A stretch of DNA of 64,000 nt from the NCBI GenBank assembly GCA_006844765.1, contig SPJV01000216.1, forward strand, positions 9,457 to 73,456, read 5' to 3'. The notes below the pieces were generated by a model. That model ran no database searches, was not told where the DNA came from, and saw nothing but the letters and a program-made list of their open reading frames with translations. This DNA comes from Alphaproteobacteria bacterium (lineage in GTDB: Bacteria > Pseudomonadota > Alphaproteobacteria > UBA8366 > Aestuariispiraceae). Within the stretch, counting starts at the first letter, position 1; every line of letters begins with the position of its first letter. Of this stretch, positions 42,972-52,959 are shown in pieces. The position numbers were made by a program, and so were the translations under genes.

Positions 42972-44651
42972 ATGAAACGAACTGAACATGAATTGAGCCC
43001 ACAGATCAGGGCCATGCGTCTTCAACGATCACTCTTAAAGCCGTTTGCCATGATATTGGGATCATTTACGCTTTTGTTCACATCGCTGGTCTCCGCGGAA
43101 TCCCGAATTGCCCTGGTCATTGGCAATGGAAATTATGAGAGCCATCCACTGTCCAATCCGGCGAATGACGCGATATTGATGGCAGAAACACTGCGCAAGG
43201 TCGGTTTCGATGTAATTGAGAAAATCAACGCAGACCGCCGCAGCATGCGACGGGCCTTGCGAGACTTTAGCCATAAACTGACAGAGGCGGGCAAGGATTC
43301 GGTAGGGCTGTTCTACTACGCCGGTCATGGCGTTCAAGCGAAGGGGGAAAACTACATGATCCCCGTGGACGCACAGATCGAAGATTCTCTCGACGTCGAA
43401 TTGGAAGGGTTTCCGACCTCGGCCATGCTGTCGAGTCTTGCGCATGCCGGTAATCGTTTGAATATGGTGATCCTGGATGCCTGCAGGAACAACCCTTACA
43501 AAGCGGCGACACGGTCCGGGGGATCGGGGCTTGCCCGAATGGACGCGCCCTCAGGCACGTTGATCGCCTATTCAACGGCGCCAGGAAAAGTTGCCGCGGA
43601 TGGCAATCGCCGCAACAGCCCCTACACCCGCGCCCTGGCGCGCGCCATCGAGGCCCCTGGCTTCCGTGTCGAAGATGTCTTTAAATCCGTGCGTGTCGCT
43701 GTCATCGACCGAACCAATGGGGAGCAAGTACCCTGGGAGGCATCTTCCCTTACCGGTAATTTTTTCTTTGTCGACAAGACACCCGAACCCGTCGCCCCAG
43801 ACAACACTGTGGAAATTACCTATTGGAACTCCATAAAAGATACCAACGACCCGAATTTATTTGAGAGCTATCTTCAACAATACCCGCAAGGACTTTTTGC
43901 AAGTCTTGCAACGGTGAAGGTCGAAAGCTTGCGCACTCAACAAGCCGCCGCGAGGGCCCGGCAATCGGAAACAGCGTTTTTCCAGGCTATCCAGAACTCC
44001 GAGAACAGGGCAGATTTTGAGGCTTATCTCGCGGAGTTTCCGAACGGAACCTTTGCAAGTCTCGCCAAGGCGCGGATCACAACGATCGTGCAGAAAGAGG
44101 CACAGCAAGCTGCACAACAAGTGACACCCTCAACGGCGCAATCTTCCCCAAATCCTGAACCGGATCCTGATACGGTATTCTGGAACCAAGTGAAGGACGC
44201 AAGATCCCAGGCAGAGCTCCAGGCCTATCTAGAACAATTCCCGGATGGGAAGTTTTCTTCTATTGCGAAAGCGCGGATTTCCGGAATTGAAGAGCAACGG
44301 CGCGTCGCTGCTCTGACCCTCAATCAACCTTCCGGAACACTCACATTCGAGGGTCCGATGATCGGTAATGAACATCGATCCGATGGCGAAGGTTTCTGCA
44401 GGAGAGGAACAAGAACCGCGATTTCTGCAACAGTCTCAGACAACACATTATCCGGAACAATCCGGAACAAGGTCGGACGAACCTTCGCCTTCAAATCTCC
44501 GGTGAATGATGGGCGATTCAGTGCGCGCCTCCATTTTGGCCAATGGGCGCCCTATCGCATCGAAGGCAAAGTCCACGATGGCATTTTGGTTGGCAGCATA
44601 AAGTCTCAAGGGACACGCTGTGCCGTTTTTGAGGTGGCCGCGCAGGGTTAA
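42972..44651 (+). CDS. Exported caspase-like (C14) protein with three FPxG repeats, copy 2
   Basis: This is a tandem paralogue of the gene 11 bases upstream, 559 residues long. A longer N-terminus leads into a signal or anchor segment (about 24-42, AMILGSFTLLFTSLVSA); ATG 43014 is an alternative start. The caspase dyad is H119 (FYYAGHGVQ) and C171 (ILDACRNNP), and the segment from NNPYKAATRS to APGKVAADGN is almost identical to copy 1. The same three repeats follow (about 281-316, 332-367, 402-438). The last 100 residues differ completely from copy 1 in sequence, though both are beta-rich and contain Cys, so this end has diverged or been exchanged, perhaps for a different target. Confidence 0.87.
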   Translation: MKRTEHELSPQIRAMRLQRSLLKPFAMILGSFTLLFTSLVSAESRIALVIGNGNYESHPLSNPANDAILMAETLRKVGFDVIEKINADRRSMRRALRDFSHKLTEAGKDSVGLFYYAGHGVQAKGENYMIPVDAQIEDSLDVELEGFPTSAMLSSLAHAGNRLNMVILDACRNNPYKAATRSGGSGLARMDAPSGTLIAYSTAPGKVAADGNRRNSPYTRALARAIEAPGFRVEDVFKSVRVAVIDRTNGEQVPWEASSLTGNFFFVDKTPEPVAPDNTVEITYWNSIKDTNDPNLFESYLQQYPQGLFASLATVKVESLRTQQAAARARQSETAFFQAIQNSENRADFEAYLAEFPNGTFASLAKARITTIVQKEAQQAAQQVTPSTAQSSPNPEPDPDTVFWNQVKDARSQAELQAYLEQFPDGKFSSIAKARISGIEEQRRVAALTLNQPSGTLTFEGPMIGNEHRSDGEGFCRRGTRTAISATVSDNTLSGTIRNKVGRTFAFKSPVNDGRFSARLHFGQWAPYRIEGKVHDGILVGSIKSQGTRCAVFEVAAQG

Positions 44652-44732
44652 CTTGTCGCGGTGACCTTGGCGTGTCGGGGCGACTTGGGTTATAGAGGCG
44701 CCCCAAGCGACAACGTTGCGAGTGTATGAGAT

Positions 44733-46043
44733 ATGATCCCGCGTTATTCCCGTCCCGCCATGGCTTCTATTTGGGAGCCCGCCAACAAACTCCGCATCTG
44801 GTTCGAGATCGAGGCCCATGCCTGCGATGCACTGGTCGAGTTGGGCGTTATTCCGAAAGAAGCAGCGGCAGCGGTCTGGGAGCGCGGCGACAAGCCCTAT
44901 ACCCAGGACCGAATTGACCGGATTGATGAGATCGAGCGGGAAACCAAGCATGATGTCATCGCTTTTCTGACAGAGCTTTCGGAACAAGTCGGTGACGAGG
45001 CACGCTTTGTCCACCAGGGCATGACCTCCTCTGACGTGCTGGACACCTGCTTCAATGTGCAGCTGACCCAAGCGGCCGACATTCTTCTTGAGCAGACCGA
45101 CAAGCTGCTGGCAGCACTTCGCAACCGAGCAGAAGAACATAAGCACACGGTGACCATCGGCCGGTCGCATGGCATCCATGCGGAACCCACCACATTCGGC
45201 GTCAAGCTGGCCGGACACTATGCCCAGTTCGCGCGCGGCAAGAAACGGCTGGAAGCGGCCCGTGCAGAGATCGCCACCTGTGCCATTTCCGGAGCAATCG
45301 GGAGCTTCGCAAACATCGATCCGCGGGTCGAAGAACATGTGGCCGCGAAGCTTGGCCTCGCCCCGGAACCCATGTCCACACAGGTCATTCCGCGTGATCG
45401 GCACGCTGCCTTTTTTGCAGCACTCGCCGTCGTCGCGGGTTCCATCGAGAACCTAGCCGTCGAAATCCGCCATCTGCAGCGCACCGAGGTCCGGGAGGCG
45501 GAAGAGTATTTCTCACCGGGTCAAAAAGGCTCCAGCGCCATGCCGCATAAGCGCAATCCGGTGTTGACGGAAAACCTGACCGGCCTTGCCCGGATGGTAC
45601 GCGGCTATGCGCTGCCGGCCCTGGAGAATGTGGCCCTGTGGCACGAAAGGGATATTTCGCATTCCTCTGTCGAACGGATGATCGGACCGGATTCAACGGT
45701 CACACTGGATTTCGCGCTCGCACGACTGACGAGTGTCATTGAGAAACTGGTGGTCTATCCGGATGGCATGCAAGCCAATCTTGACCAACTGGGGGGCCTG
45801 CATAACTCGCAGCGTGTGTTGTTGTTGTTGACCCAGCGCGGCATGTCGCGAGAAAATGCCTATCGCGCCGTCCAACGCAACGCGATGGAAAGTTGGCAAA
45901 AAGGCCTTTCTTTCGCCACGTTATTGAAGTCGGATAGTGAAGTATCGGAATTAATATCCGAGGAAGACATCGATGCGCTATTCGATATCGGCTATCATAC
46001 CAAACATGCCGACACGATATTCGCCCGCGTTTTTGGAGACTAA
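44733..46043 (+). CDS. purB: Adenylosuccinate lyase
   Basis: PurB cleaves SAICAR and adenylosuccinate to release fumarate in purine synthesis. The 436-residue protein begins MIPRYSRPAMASIWEPANKL, a typical PurB start. It carries MTSSDVLDT, the catalytic His region TIGRSHGIHAEPTTFG, the flexible signature loop GQKGSSAMPHKRNPV (superfamily motif SSxMPxKxN) and ERDISHSSVER. Length fits the alphaproteobacterial form. It follows the caspase pair with 81 bases between. The downstream repeat protein begins inside its last 38 bases in another frame. Confidence 0.96.
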   Translation: MIPRYSRPAMASIWEPANKLRIWFEIEAHACDALVELGVIPKEAAAAVWERGDKPYTQDRIDRIDEIERETKHDVIAFLTELSEQVGDEARFVHQGMTSSDVLDTCFNVQLTQAADILLEQTDKLLAALRNRAEEHKHTVTIGRSHGIHAEPTTFGVKLAGHYAQFARGKKRLEAARAEIATCAISGAIGSFANIDPRVEEHVAAKLGLAPEPMSTQVIPRDRHAAFFAALAVVAGSIENLAVEIRHLQRTEVREAEEYFSPGQKGSSAMPHKRNPVLTENLTGLARMVRGYALPALENVALWHERDISHSSVERMIGPDSTVTLDFALARLTSVIEKLVVYPDGMQANLDQLGGLHNSQRVLLLLTQRGMSRENAYRAVQRNAMESWQKGLSFATLLKSDSEVSELISEEDIDALFDIGYHTKHADTIFARVFGD

Positions 46044-47967
46044 AACCCAAAAACTGGCGGCTATCTTTGCCGTATCACTCTGCGCTGCCACCCCAGCATG
46101 GTCGCAGAACCAGTCGATTACTTTCAACCCGATGGAGTTGGACCAGGTCACCAAGGCGGTGATGCAGGACAGCTTTCTGCAGCTTCGGTTCACAGCATTG
46201 GGGTTGGAAGGAAAAGACGAAACCGGTCAGGCTCTTAACGGCTTGGTGCGCGCCATGCTGGCCCGGGACGATATCCAGGATGCGATTGATGAGCTCACCA
46301 TGATCGAGGATGATCTCTGGTACGCACGATCTGCCGCCGCCATCTCCCGTTACTTCGAAAAAGAACAGGAAAACACGGCCGCTGCACTGGAATGGTTGGA
46401 GCGGGGCACCCAACGTGTCGCCGGCGTAACCGACCCGCGCGATGGCGGGGATATCATGCGTATCCTGGCGATCCGCCGCGCCTCACTCGGCGATCTGGAA
46501 GGTGCAATTACAGCATCCCGTTTAATCCCGGATCCGACTGCGCGTGTCTTTGCCCTGCGCGCGTCAGCAACGGCTTTCCTGCAAAGCGGTGACGCAGATG
46601 CCGAATCACGCGAACGGGCATCCGCCTTGCTGCGGGAAGCCTATGACCAGGCGCGTGTCATGCCGGGTAAAAACCAAAGCACCAACCGATTGCTGATCGA
46701 GATCGGTTTGGCGCAGGTCTATGCCGGCGACCAAAAAGCAGGGCTTGATACACTCAAACTGACCAGAGAGCGCATCCTGGCTGGCCCCGAAACCGGAAGA
46801 AGCCATGCCATCACCGAACTCGCAGCCGCCTATGTCGAAGGTGGTGATATGCGCAGTGCTATGGAAGTCGTACGCTTGGTGCCGGAAGGTGCCCCCCGGT
46901 CCGAGGCTTTGGGCTCTGTCGCCCGTGCCATGTCGGTCAACCAGGGCATCAACGCAGCGGTCCCGCTCTTCAGGCTGGCTGTCGAACAGGCAGAAACGGT
47001 GGAGAACAACGAGAATCGCGACAGAGCTTATGCGCATCTCATCGTCGAACAGACCAGGGTTGGCCGGTTACGAGATGCCTTTAGCACCGCAGGTCTTATA
47101 AAGGATCGTCGGCGTCAGGCTCGCGCGCTTCTTGGCATGGGTCGACAATTGGTTTCAGAAGGCAAATTCGAGGAAACCCAAAGGTTAACGGAATTCATTC
47201 CCTTCACCGGTATGCGGGCCGAATTATTTGCGAAAGTGGCCATGAATCTTGGCGGGAAAGGGGAAAAAGACGAGGCCAGCGCCCTTCTTGCCCGCGCCTT
47301 GGAAGCGACCGGGTTTGAGCCACTGCCCGAATTTCTGCCCGATGCCATAGATTTAGTGTTGGATGCCCAAATTGATTTTGGCCAACCCTATGCCGACGAC
47401 GCGATTTTCACCCGTGCCCGGGATTTGGTGGATGGAATTCCAGGGGATGCGGATCAAGTGCGTGCCCTCGTCCGGGTCGCCATTGCCGAAGCCAGGCGGG
47501 GCCTGGGTGCCAAGGCTCGGAAATCAATCAGCGCCGCCTATCGCACCGCATTCGAAAACAAGGACGAGCCGGGATTTGACGAAGCCCTGCAGGATATCTC
47601 TCTCGCCCAAATCGCGACTGGTGACATTCTGTCTTCTTTTGACACCGCAGCCCGTATTGAGGAACCCTCGGATGAAGCAGATATCCGGCGTGCGCCCGAT
47701 GGCAGCTTCCTGACGCCGCGCTTTCGCGCCCTGACCCGGGTTGCCGCAGCCGCCGCCCGAATCGGAGAAACCGATCTCGCCATCAGAGCTGCCAACCGCA
47801 TGGAATACCCGCCTGCCCGGTCTGCCGCACTAGCCGCTGTGGCTGTCGCCCTAGCGTCTCCGGAATCCGATCTGCTGGAGATTATCGGCGATGCCGCCAA
47901 ATCGGATGTCGCCGACTTAGGGGGAGAGGCCGGGTTGCGCAACGACCTCGAAAAAATGCATCAATGA
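46006..47967 (+). CDS. Exported helical-repeat (TPR-like) protein of unknown function
   Basis: I start at ATG 46006, which overlaps purB by 38 bases; the frame is open to 45973. The 653-residue product has a signal peptide (LAAIFAVSLCAATPAWS-QN, about 14-32) and then a long all-helical solenoid without low-complexity stretches. Many segments read like TPR helices, for example GDLEGAITASRLIPDPTARVFALRASAT and GGDMRSAMEVVRLVPEGAPRSEALGSVA, recurring every 35-40 residues. It should be a periplasmic scaffold. I know no named family. The overlap with purB suggests co-expression rather than functional linkage. Confidence 0.75.
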   Translation: MPTRYSPAFLETKTQKLAAIFAVSLCAATPAWSQNQSITFNPMELDQVTKAVMQDSFLQLRFTALGLEGKDETGQALNGLVRAMLARDDIQDAIDELTMIEDDLWYARSAAAISRYFEKEQENTAAALEWLERGTQRVAGVTDPRDGGDIMRILAIRRASLGDLEGAITASRLIPDPTARVFALRASATAFLQSGDADAESRERASALLREAYDQARVMPGKNQSTNRLLIEIGLAQVYAGDQKAGLDTLKLTRERILAGPETGRSHAITELAAAYVEGGDMRSAMEVVRLVPEGAPRSEALGSVARAMSVNQGINAAVPLFRLAVEQAETVENNENRDRAYAHLIVEQTRVGRLRDAFSTAGLIKDRRRQARALLGMGRQLVSEGKFEETQRLTEFIPFTGMRAELFAKVAMNLGGKGEKDEASALLARALEATGFEPLPEFLPDAIDLVLDAQIDFGQPYADDAIFTRARDLVDGIPGDADQVRALVRVAIAEARRGLGAKARKSISAAYRTAFENKDEPGFDEALQDISLAQIATGDILSSFDTAARIEEPSDEADIRRAPDGSFLTPRFRALTRVAAAAARIGETDLAIRAANRMEYPPARSAALAAVAVALASPESDLLEIIGDAAKSDVADLGGEAGLRNDLEKMHQ

Positions 47968-48121
47968 GCAGGATCCCGTCGGCATGAGCGCAGGGCAACC
48001 AACGATCTTGTTCGAGAATACGCCCTATCCCGGGATCGGCGCCCTCCCTACATCATTGCGTGATGAAGGCACCCATCTTCCGGCTGCAATCCAAGCGGTG
48101 TCCTCGAAAGCGTAAGCCGCG

Positions 48122-48730
48122 TTATTCTGGGCGGTCCATCGTGAAGACTTCGTCGACAGACGCATAATCCATATAGCCCAAACGCGCGACAGGGCGGATC
48201 GCCGGAATATCAACAATGCCATCCTTCAAAACACTGTCGTCGATATAGACACCGATCACCATGCCAATGCACATGTCGTTGGCGCGGCCGCTATTGTCCG
48301 GCGGCAGGGATACTGTCTTCCAATGGGTGCATTCCAGATGGATGGGAGATGCTTTAACACGCGGCGGCTTCACCAATATCGATGCTTCGGTTTCCAGTCC
48401 TGACAGTTGGTATTCATCAATCTCTGCCGGGACGCCGGCACTCGACTGATTCATCGCCTCCTTCAGATCCCAGGAAACGATAGAGCAAACAAACTCGCCC
48501 GTCGCTTCAGCATTGGAGATTGAATCCTTCTGCACATCCGCATTGCGCCCGCCGGAGGAGAACATCACCATCGGCGGTTCGCCCGTGATCGCGTTGAAGA
48601 AGCTATAGGGTGCCAGATTGACCGTTCCATCTGCAGCCACTGTCGATATCCAACCAATCGGGCGCGGGACAACGCAGCTTTTGAACGGATTGCGTGGCAA
48701 GCCATGCGGTTCGTCGGTCTTCCAGAACAT
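48122..48730 (-). CDS. Flavin reductase-like (FMN-binding split barrel) protein
   Basis: The 202-residue protein opens with NPFKSCVVPRPIGWISTVAADGTVNLAPYSFFNAIT, the flavin-binding start of the flavin-reductase-like family, and continues with PPMVMFSSGGR and EFVCSIVSWDLKEAMN. Such proteins reduce FMN with NAD(P)H for partner monooxygenases, or bind flavin for other uses. No monooxygenase partner is adjacent; it is convergent with the repeat-protein gene and 56 bases downstream of upp on the same strand. Confidence 0.88.
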   Translation of the reverse strand: MFWKTDEPHGLPRNPFKSCVVPRPIGWISTVAADGTVNLAPYSFFNAITGEPPMVMFSSGGRNADVQKDSISNAEATGEFVCSIVSWDLKEAMNQSSAGVPAEIDEYQLSGLETEASILVKPPRVKASPIHLECTHWKTVSLPPDNSGRANDMCIGMVIGVYIDDSVLKDGIVDIPAIRPVARLGYMDYASVDEVFTMDRPE

Positions 48731-48786
48731 TGTACTTCCTTGATAGAGGCCGCCGCGAAGGATCGGACAGCAAAATGAATTGAAGC

Positions 48787-49437
48787 TTAGCGCGTGCCGA
48801 ACAACCGGTCGCCGGCATCGCCCAGGCCAGGAACGATATAGGCGTTCTCGTCCAGTTTTTCATCCAGGGATGCGGTATAAATCGCGACATCAGGATGGCG
48901 ATCCGCCAGAACCGCGACCCCTTCCGGCGCGGCGACAAGCGAAAGGAAACGGATATTCTGTTCCTCAATCCCGTTTTTTGTCAGCACATCAACGGCATAA
49001 GCCGCAGAATGCCCCGTTGCCAGCATCGGATCACAAAGGATGAAAAGGCGCCCTTCCGGTTCCGGCAGCTTTACGAAATACTCTTTCGGGCGTTTGGTTT
49101 CCTCATCCCGATAAAGGCCAATATGGCCAACCCGCGCGGAGGGCATCAATTCGATCAATCCATCCGCCATCCCAAGACCAGCGCGCAAGATTGGGACGAT
49201 TGCCGGCTTCCGCCCGGCGAGCACAGGTGCCTTCATGCCCCCCAGCGGTGTCTCAATCTTGCGATTGGTGAGCGGGACATGCCGGGTGATTTCGTACCCC
49301 ATCAGCATTGAAATCTCGCGCAGCAATTGACGAAAGAGCGAAGTCTCCGTCTCCTTCCGGCGCATCCAGGTAAGCTTATGCTGAACCAGGGGATGATCGA
49401 CGATGTGCAAAGTTGGAAACCGGTCGTGTCGCTGCAT
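48787..49437 (-). CDS. upp: Uracil phosphoribosyltransferase
   Basis: Upp salvages uracil by joining it to PRPP to give UMP. I choose ATG 49437 (AAGGA six bases upstream); the frame has further starts at 49443 and 49476. The 216-residue protein shows HPLVQHKLTWMRRKET, PILRAGLGMADG, the PRPP loop FILCDPMLATGHSAAYAVD and the uracil-binding end YIVPGLGDAGDRLFGT. These match bacterial UPRTases over the whole length. A UraA-type permease is not beside it. Confidence 0.95.
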   Translation of the reverse strand: MQRHDRFPTLHIVDHPLVQHKLTWMRRKETETSLFRQLLREISMLMGYEITRHVPLTNRKIETPLGGMKAPVLAGRKPAIVPILRAGLGMADGLIELMPSARVGHIGLYRDEETKRPKEYFVKLPEPEGRLFILCDPMLATGHSAAYAVDVLTKNGIEEQNIRFLSLVAAPEGVAVLADRHPDVAIYTASLDEKLDENAYIVPGLGDAGDRLFGTR

Positions 49438-49691
49438 CGTCATTCCTTCTACCGAAGTGCCATCCCTGACCCACAATTACCGCCCCCCGGCGGCGCCATC
49501 AATGTTCATTGTGACAATCTTTACAGATCACCCCCGAATACCCGCCAACCACTCAAAAAAGACGCTGTTTTCCGGTAGTTTCAGCTTTGCGATGGATGGA
49601 ATCAATGTAGGTTGGTTGGCTATCACCTGACCAGTAAATGGACGCCGCATAAATCCTCAGTGAGATTTCAGGCGGAATGGAGACGGCCGCC

Positions 49692-52600
49692 ATGAGTGCC
49701 AAGATCAAAGCCTTTCCCATAATCGGCCCTGGGCAACCTCATTCCATACCGGATGAGGCGATCCGCGCACAACGGCGTGCCAATCGCTGGGGCCAAGTTG
49801 CGACAGCCATTGCGGTGATCGTTAGCCTCACTTGGTTGGGAGCAGCACTCGGCTATTTGGACAATATGGGCGGGCTGTTGCTGGTGGAACAGCTTCTCCC
49901 TCATGAAGTTGCTGTCCTGATCGCCGGCCTTCTTTTTCCAGTCATCCTGGTCTGGCTGCTGGCGCTTTACATTCGCCGTGCCCAGGATGTGCGCCTGCAC
50001 ACGGATGCCTTACGCCATCAATTGGCCCTCCTGTCCTACCCGGCGGAAGAGCAGGAAGGACGTCTGCAGATCGTCGCCGATGCCTTGCGGCGGCAGGCCG
50101 ACGAACTTAACCGCACCAGCGAGACTGCAAGTGCCAATCTAGCCGACCTGGAATCCCGTCTTGGCGAACGATTGGAGACCCTGACAGGTCTATCCGATAT
50201 CACCGAGCGTCGCGCCCAAACCCTTGAGGCAAGCCTGTCAAAACAGACAGAGAAACTATCCGACGTCAGTGAGAAACTTGAAATCCAACGCCGCACGATT
50301 GCCGATAACGTCGAACAACAGACACAAGAACTGGTCACCGCCGCCCGCACGGCCTTGGAGAATTCCGAAACCGCCGGGGCCGCCATGAAGATGCAAACCG
50401 CGGATCTGCGCGCAGCGTCCGAGAAAGCAGCAGAAGAGGCGCATGGTCTGGGATCACTCTTCAACGACTACTCGAACCAGCTCGAAGAAGCGACGCAAAT
50501 GGCGGGCTCGCGCGCCACGGATGTCCGGGAAATGCTGGATGCCAGTGTTGCGGATATCGTGACTGCCGGCGAACACGCCAAAGATTCTGCCGCGACGGTC
50601 AGTCAGGAGTTAAAGAACACGGTCAATCGGGTCTCCGAGCGCCTTAAGGAAAGCTTTGATGGTCAACGCAATGCGTTGTCGGTCTTTACGGAAAAAAGCG
50701 AAGAACGCATCGCGCTACTATCCGGTGTCCTGACCAAACAGGGGGAGAGCATTGGTTCAAAGGTCGCGGAAACCCTTGGCCAGCTGCAATCGGAAACCGA
50801 ACGGGCCGTTGCTGAAATGTCGGAGAAGCTGGATGGTCTCGGCCATCAGGCGGAGGGGCATGCGGGGCGCTTCAGAGGGAGCCTCGATGCTGCCGGGGAG
50901 GCAACCGCGCAAGGGTTGGAAACGGCCCTCAGCGCTGCAGAGAACCGCGTTTCGGAAATCAATGCGGCCTTGGCGCAACAGGCGCGCGATCTTAATGGTA
51001 CCGCCGATACAGTTGCCACCCATTCCGGTGCAGTCCGTGCCCAGGTCGAACAGCAAATCGCATCACTGGCAGATCTGACACAGCGCCTTTCTGAGCAGGC
51101 GGAAGCGATAGAAACGACCGCCGACCGACAAAGAGAGGGGCTTGCCGCAATCTCCGATCATGCGGTGGAGAAAGTCCGTTCCATGGGCGACTCCCTGCGC
51201 GAACAGGCGAGCGAAATCGCAAAGGCAAGCGATCTGGCTGGCGCCCGGGCGGAAACCCTGCGGGCAAGCCTGCGCCAGCAAGCTGCTGAATTGGATCACG
51301 CATCTGAGAATGCGACCCGGCAAGCAAAAGAGATTGAGGCTCTGCTCGCCTCACGCCTTGCGACAGTCAAACAGACCATGTCGGAAGGTAGCGAAACGAT
51401 CACCGAGACCTTTGACCCCGCCATCGCTCAGACCCGGGGCCTGATCGAAATGCTGAAACAGCAAAGTCTCGGCCTGCGAGAAGCCGCGAATTGGACAGCG
51501 GATCAGGGCAAGATGGTAGGAACAATCCTGCAAAAGAACTCCGAAGCGTTGCGCGAAGCGGCCGAGGCTGCCGGGCTGCAGGTCCAAGGGATCCGCGAAG
51601 GGTTGCGCAACCAGACGATTGAGCTTGCAGATGCCGGGCGGCGCACGGGCCAACAGGCCGCGCGCATCCGGGAATCCTTACGCAACGACACGACAGCGCT
51701 GGGCGCACTCGCGACCGAGCTTACACAACATGCTGAGACGGTTGACCGCTCCCTTGACCAGCGCACGGAAGCGCTGACCGCAGCCTCTGCAGAGACCGCC
51801 GCTCGCGGGCAGGAGATTGATGCCGCCCTCAACCGTCAGGTCGCCGATCTGACGGGAGCAGCAGAAGCGGTCTCCCACTATCTGTCAGAAGCGGGGGGCG
51901 CTTTCCGGAACGAAGTCGGCGATGTCCGCCGGGCCCTGAGAGAAGTCCTGGCGGAGCTCAAGACAGCCAGCGAATCCTTCGGCGAGGAAGCGGAGCGGCT
52001 GACCACAGCCTCTGTTCAAGCCGGTCTGCAGGCGGGCGACAATCAGGAAGGGCTGCGTAAACAGGCAGAGACCCTGGCAATGGCAACCGACGTCGCCGTC
52101 GAGTCCATGAAGATGAGTGTTGAGGCCTTCGAAACGGAAATGAAGGGGCTGGAAGCGCGCTCCGAAGCTGCAGGCGATCGGATGAAGGGCTTGATCGAGT
52201 TAATGCGCACGCAATCCGGCGATGTCGCCGCAGCTGGGGAGCTTGCCAACCAACAGCTGAACCTGGTCGGCAGCACATTGGCTGAGCAGATTGCTGCGTT
52301 GGAGCGGACAGCGGGCCTGACCAAGGGCAGCCTGGAAGAAGCCGTCTCGACAACCGCAGACAGCGCGGAACGTCTGATGGCTGCCGTCGACCGCGCAGCT
52401 GCCAAGGGTGGCGCCGCCTCCGAAATCTTCGAAGATCAGATCACCCGACTAACCCATGCGTCGGCAGGCGCCGCCGAACAGGTCAAACGCCTGGCTGAGA
52501 AGGAAGACGATGCGAAGCGCGATCTCTTCCTGAAAACCGCACGGTTCATCGTCGAAGATTTGAATTCACTCTCCATCGACCTAACCCGCATCCTGCAAGG

Positions 52601-52889
52601 CGAAGTCGCGGAAGCGGATTGGCGCCGCTATGTGAAGGGTGACCGGACAGTCTTTACCCGCACCTTGCTGCGTGCAAAGCAAGGACCGCTGATCAAGAAA
52701 GTCACCGATAAGGTCAAAAATGACGGTGACGCCCGCAGCTATGTGAACCGCTATATCGCCCAGTTCGACCGGTTGCTTGGTGAGGCTGAAACGGCAGATC
52801 CAGAGAACCTTCTGCACGCAACCTTCATGACAGCCGATGTTGGAAAACTTTATGTCATGCTGTGTCACGCCGTGGGCCGCGACGATTAA
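49692..52889 (+). CDS. Giant membrane-anchored coiled-coil protein (TipN-like architecture)
   Basis: I start at ATG 49692, nine bases after GGAG; the frame has another ATG at 49677. The 1065-residue protein has two membrane segments near the N-terminus (about 37-58 and 70-97) and then some 850 residues of almost continuous coiled coil with many AELR/QTETL-type heptads and recurring phrases such as LRxQAxELxxAS and GLxxQxxxIRExL, like apolipoprotein-type repeats. The last 130 residues form a compact charged domain (RFIVEDLNSLSIDLTRIL...). TipN, the polarity landmark of Caulobacter, has the same two-span plus coiled-coil plan, but sequence identity cannot be judged. A cell-pole or division scaffold role is inference. 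ubiK-like follows 70 bases on. Confidence 0.7.
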   Translation: MSAKIKAFPIIGPGQPHSIPDEAIRAQRRANRWGQVATAIAVIVSLTWLGAALGYLDNMGGLLLVEQLLPHEVAVLIAGLLFPVILVWLLALYIRRAQDVRLHTDALRHQLALLSYPAEEQEGRLQIVADALRRQADELNRTSETASANLADLESRLGERLETLTGLSDITERRAQTLEASLSKQTEKLSDVSEKLEIQRRTIADNVEQQTQELVTAARTALENSETAGAAMKMQTADLRAASEKAAEEAHGLGSLFNDYSNQLEEATQMAGSRATDVREMLDASVADIVTAGEHAKDSAATVSQELKNTVNRVSERLKESFDGQRNALSVFTEKSEERIALLSGVLTKQGESIGSKVAETLGQLQSETERAVAEMSEKLDGLGHQAEGHAGRFRGSLDAAGEATAQGLETALSAAENRVSEINAALAQQARDLNGTADTVATHSGAVRAQVEQQIASLADLTQRLSEQAEAIETTADRQREGLAAISDHAVEKVRSMGDSLREQASEIAKASDLAGARAETLRASLRQQAAELDHASENATRQAKEIEALLASRLATVKQTMSEGSETITETFDPAIAQTRGLIEMLKQQSLGLREAANWTADQGKMVGTILQKNSEALREAAEAAGLQVQGIREGLRNQTIELADAGRRTGQQAARIRESLRNDTTALGALATELTQHAETVDRSLDQRTEALTAASAETAARGQEIDAALNRQVADLTGAAEAVSHYLSEAGGAFRNEVGDVRRALREVLAELKTASESFGEEAERLTTASVQAGLQAGDNQEGLRKQAETLAMATDVAVESMKMSVEAFETEMKGLEARSEAAGDRMKGLIELMRTQSGDVAAAGELANQQLNLVGSTLAEQIAALERTAGLTKGSLEEAVSTTADSAERLMAAVDRAAAKGGAASEIFEDQITRLTHASAGAAEQVKRLAEKEDDAKRDLFLKTARFIVEDLNSLSIDLTRILQGEVAEADWRRYVKGDRTVFTRTLLRAKQGPLIKKVTDKVKNDGDARSYVNRYIAQFDRLLGEAETADPENLLHATFMTADVGKLYVMLCHAVGRDD

Positions 52890-52959
52890 GCCCTTTATTG
52901 CAGTTCGGACTGCGCCTATATCCTTGGGTAGTTAAACGCCGATAGTCGGGAGCGAGCCC

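Noticed and set aside
47984..48115. 43-codon frame after the helical-repeat gene
   Set aside because: It has a proper ATG and TAA, but no clear ribosome binding site or recognisable sequence; could be a small protein but unsupported.
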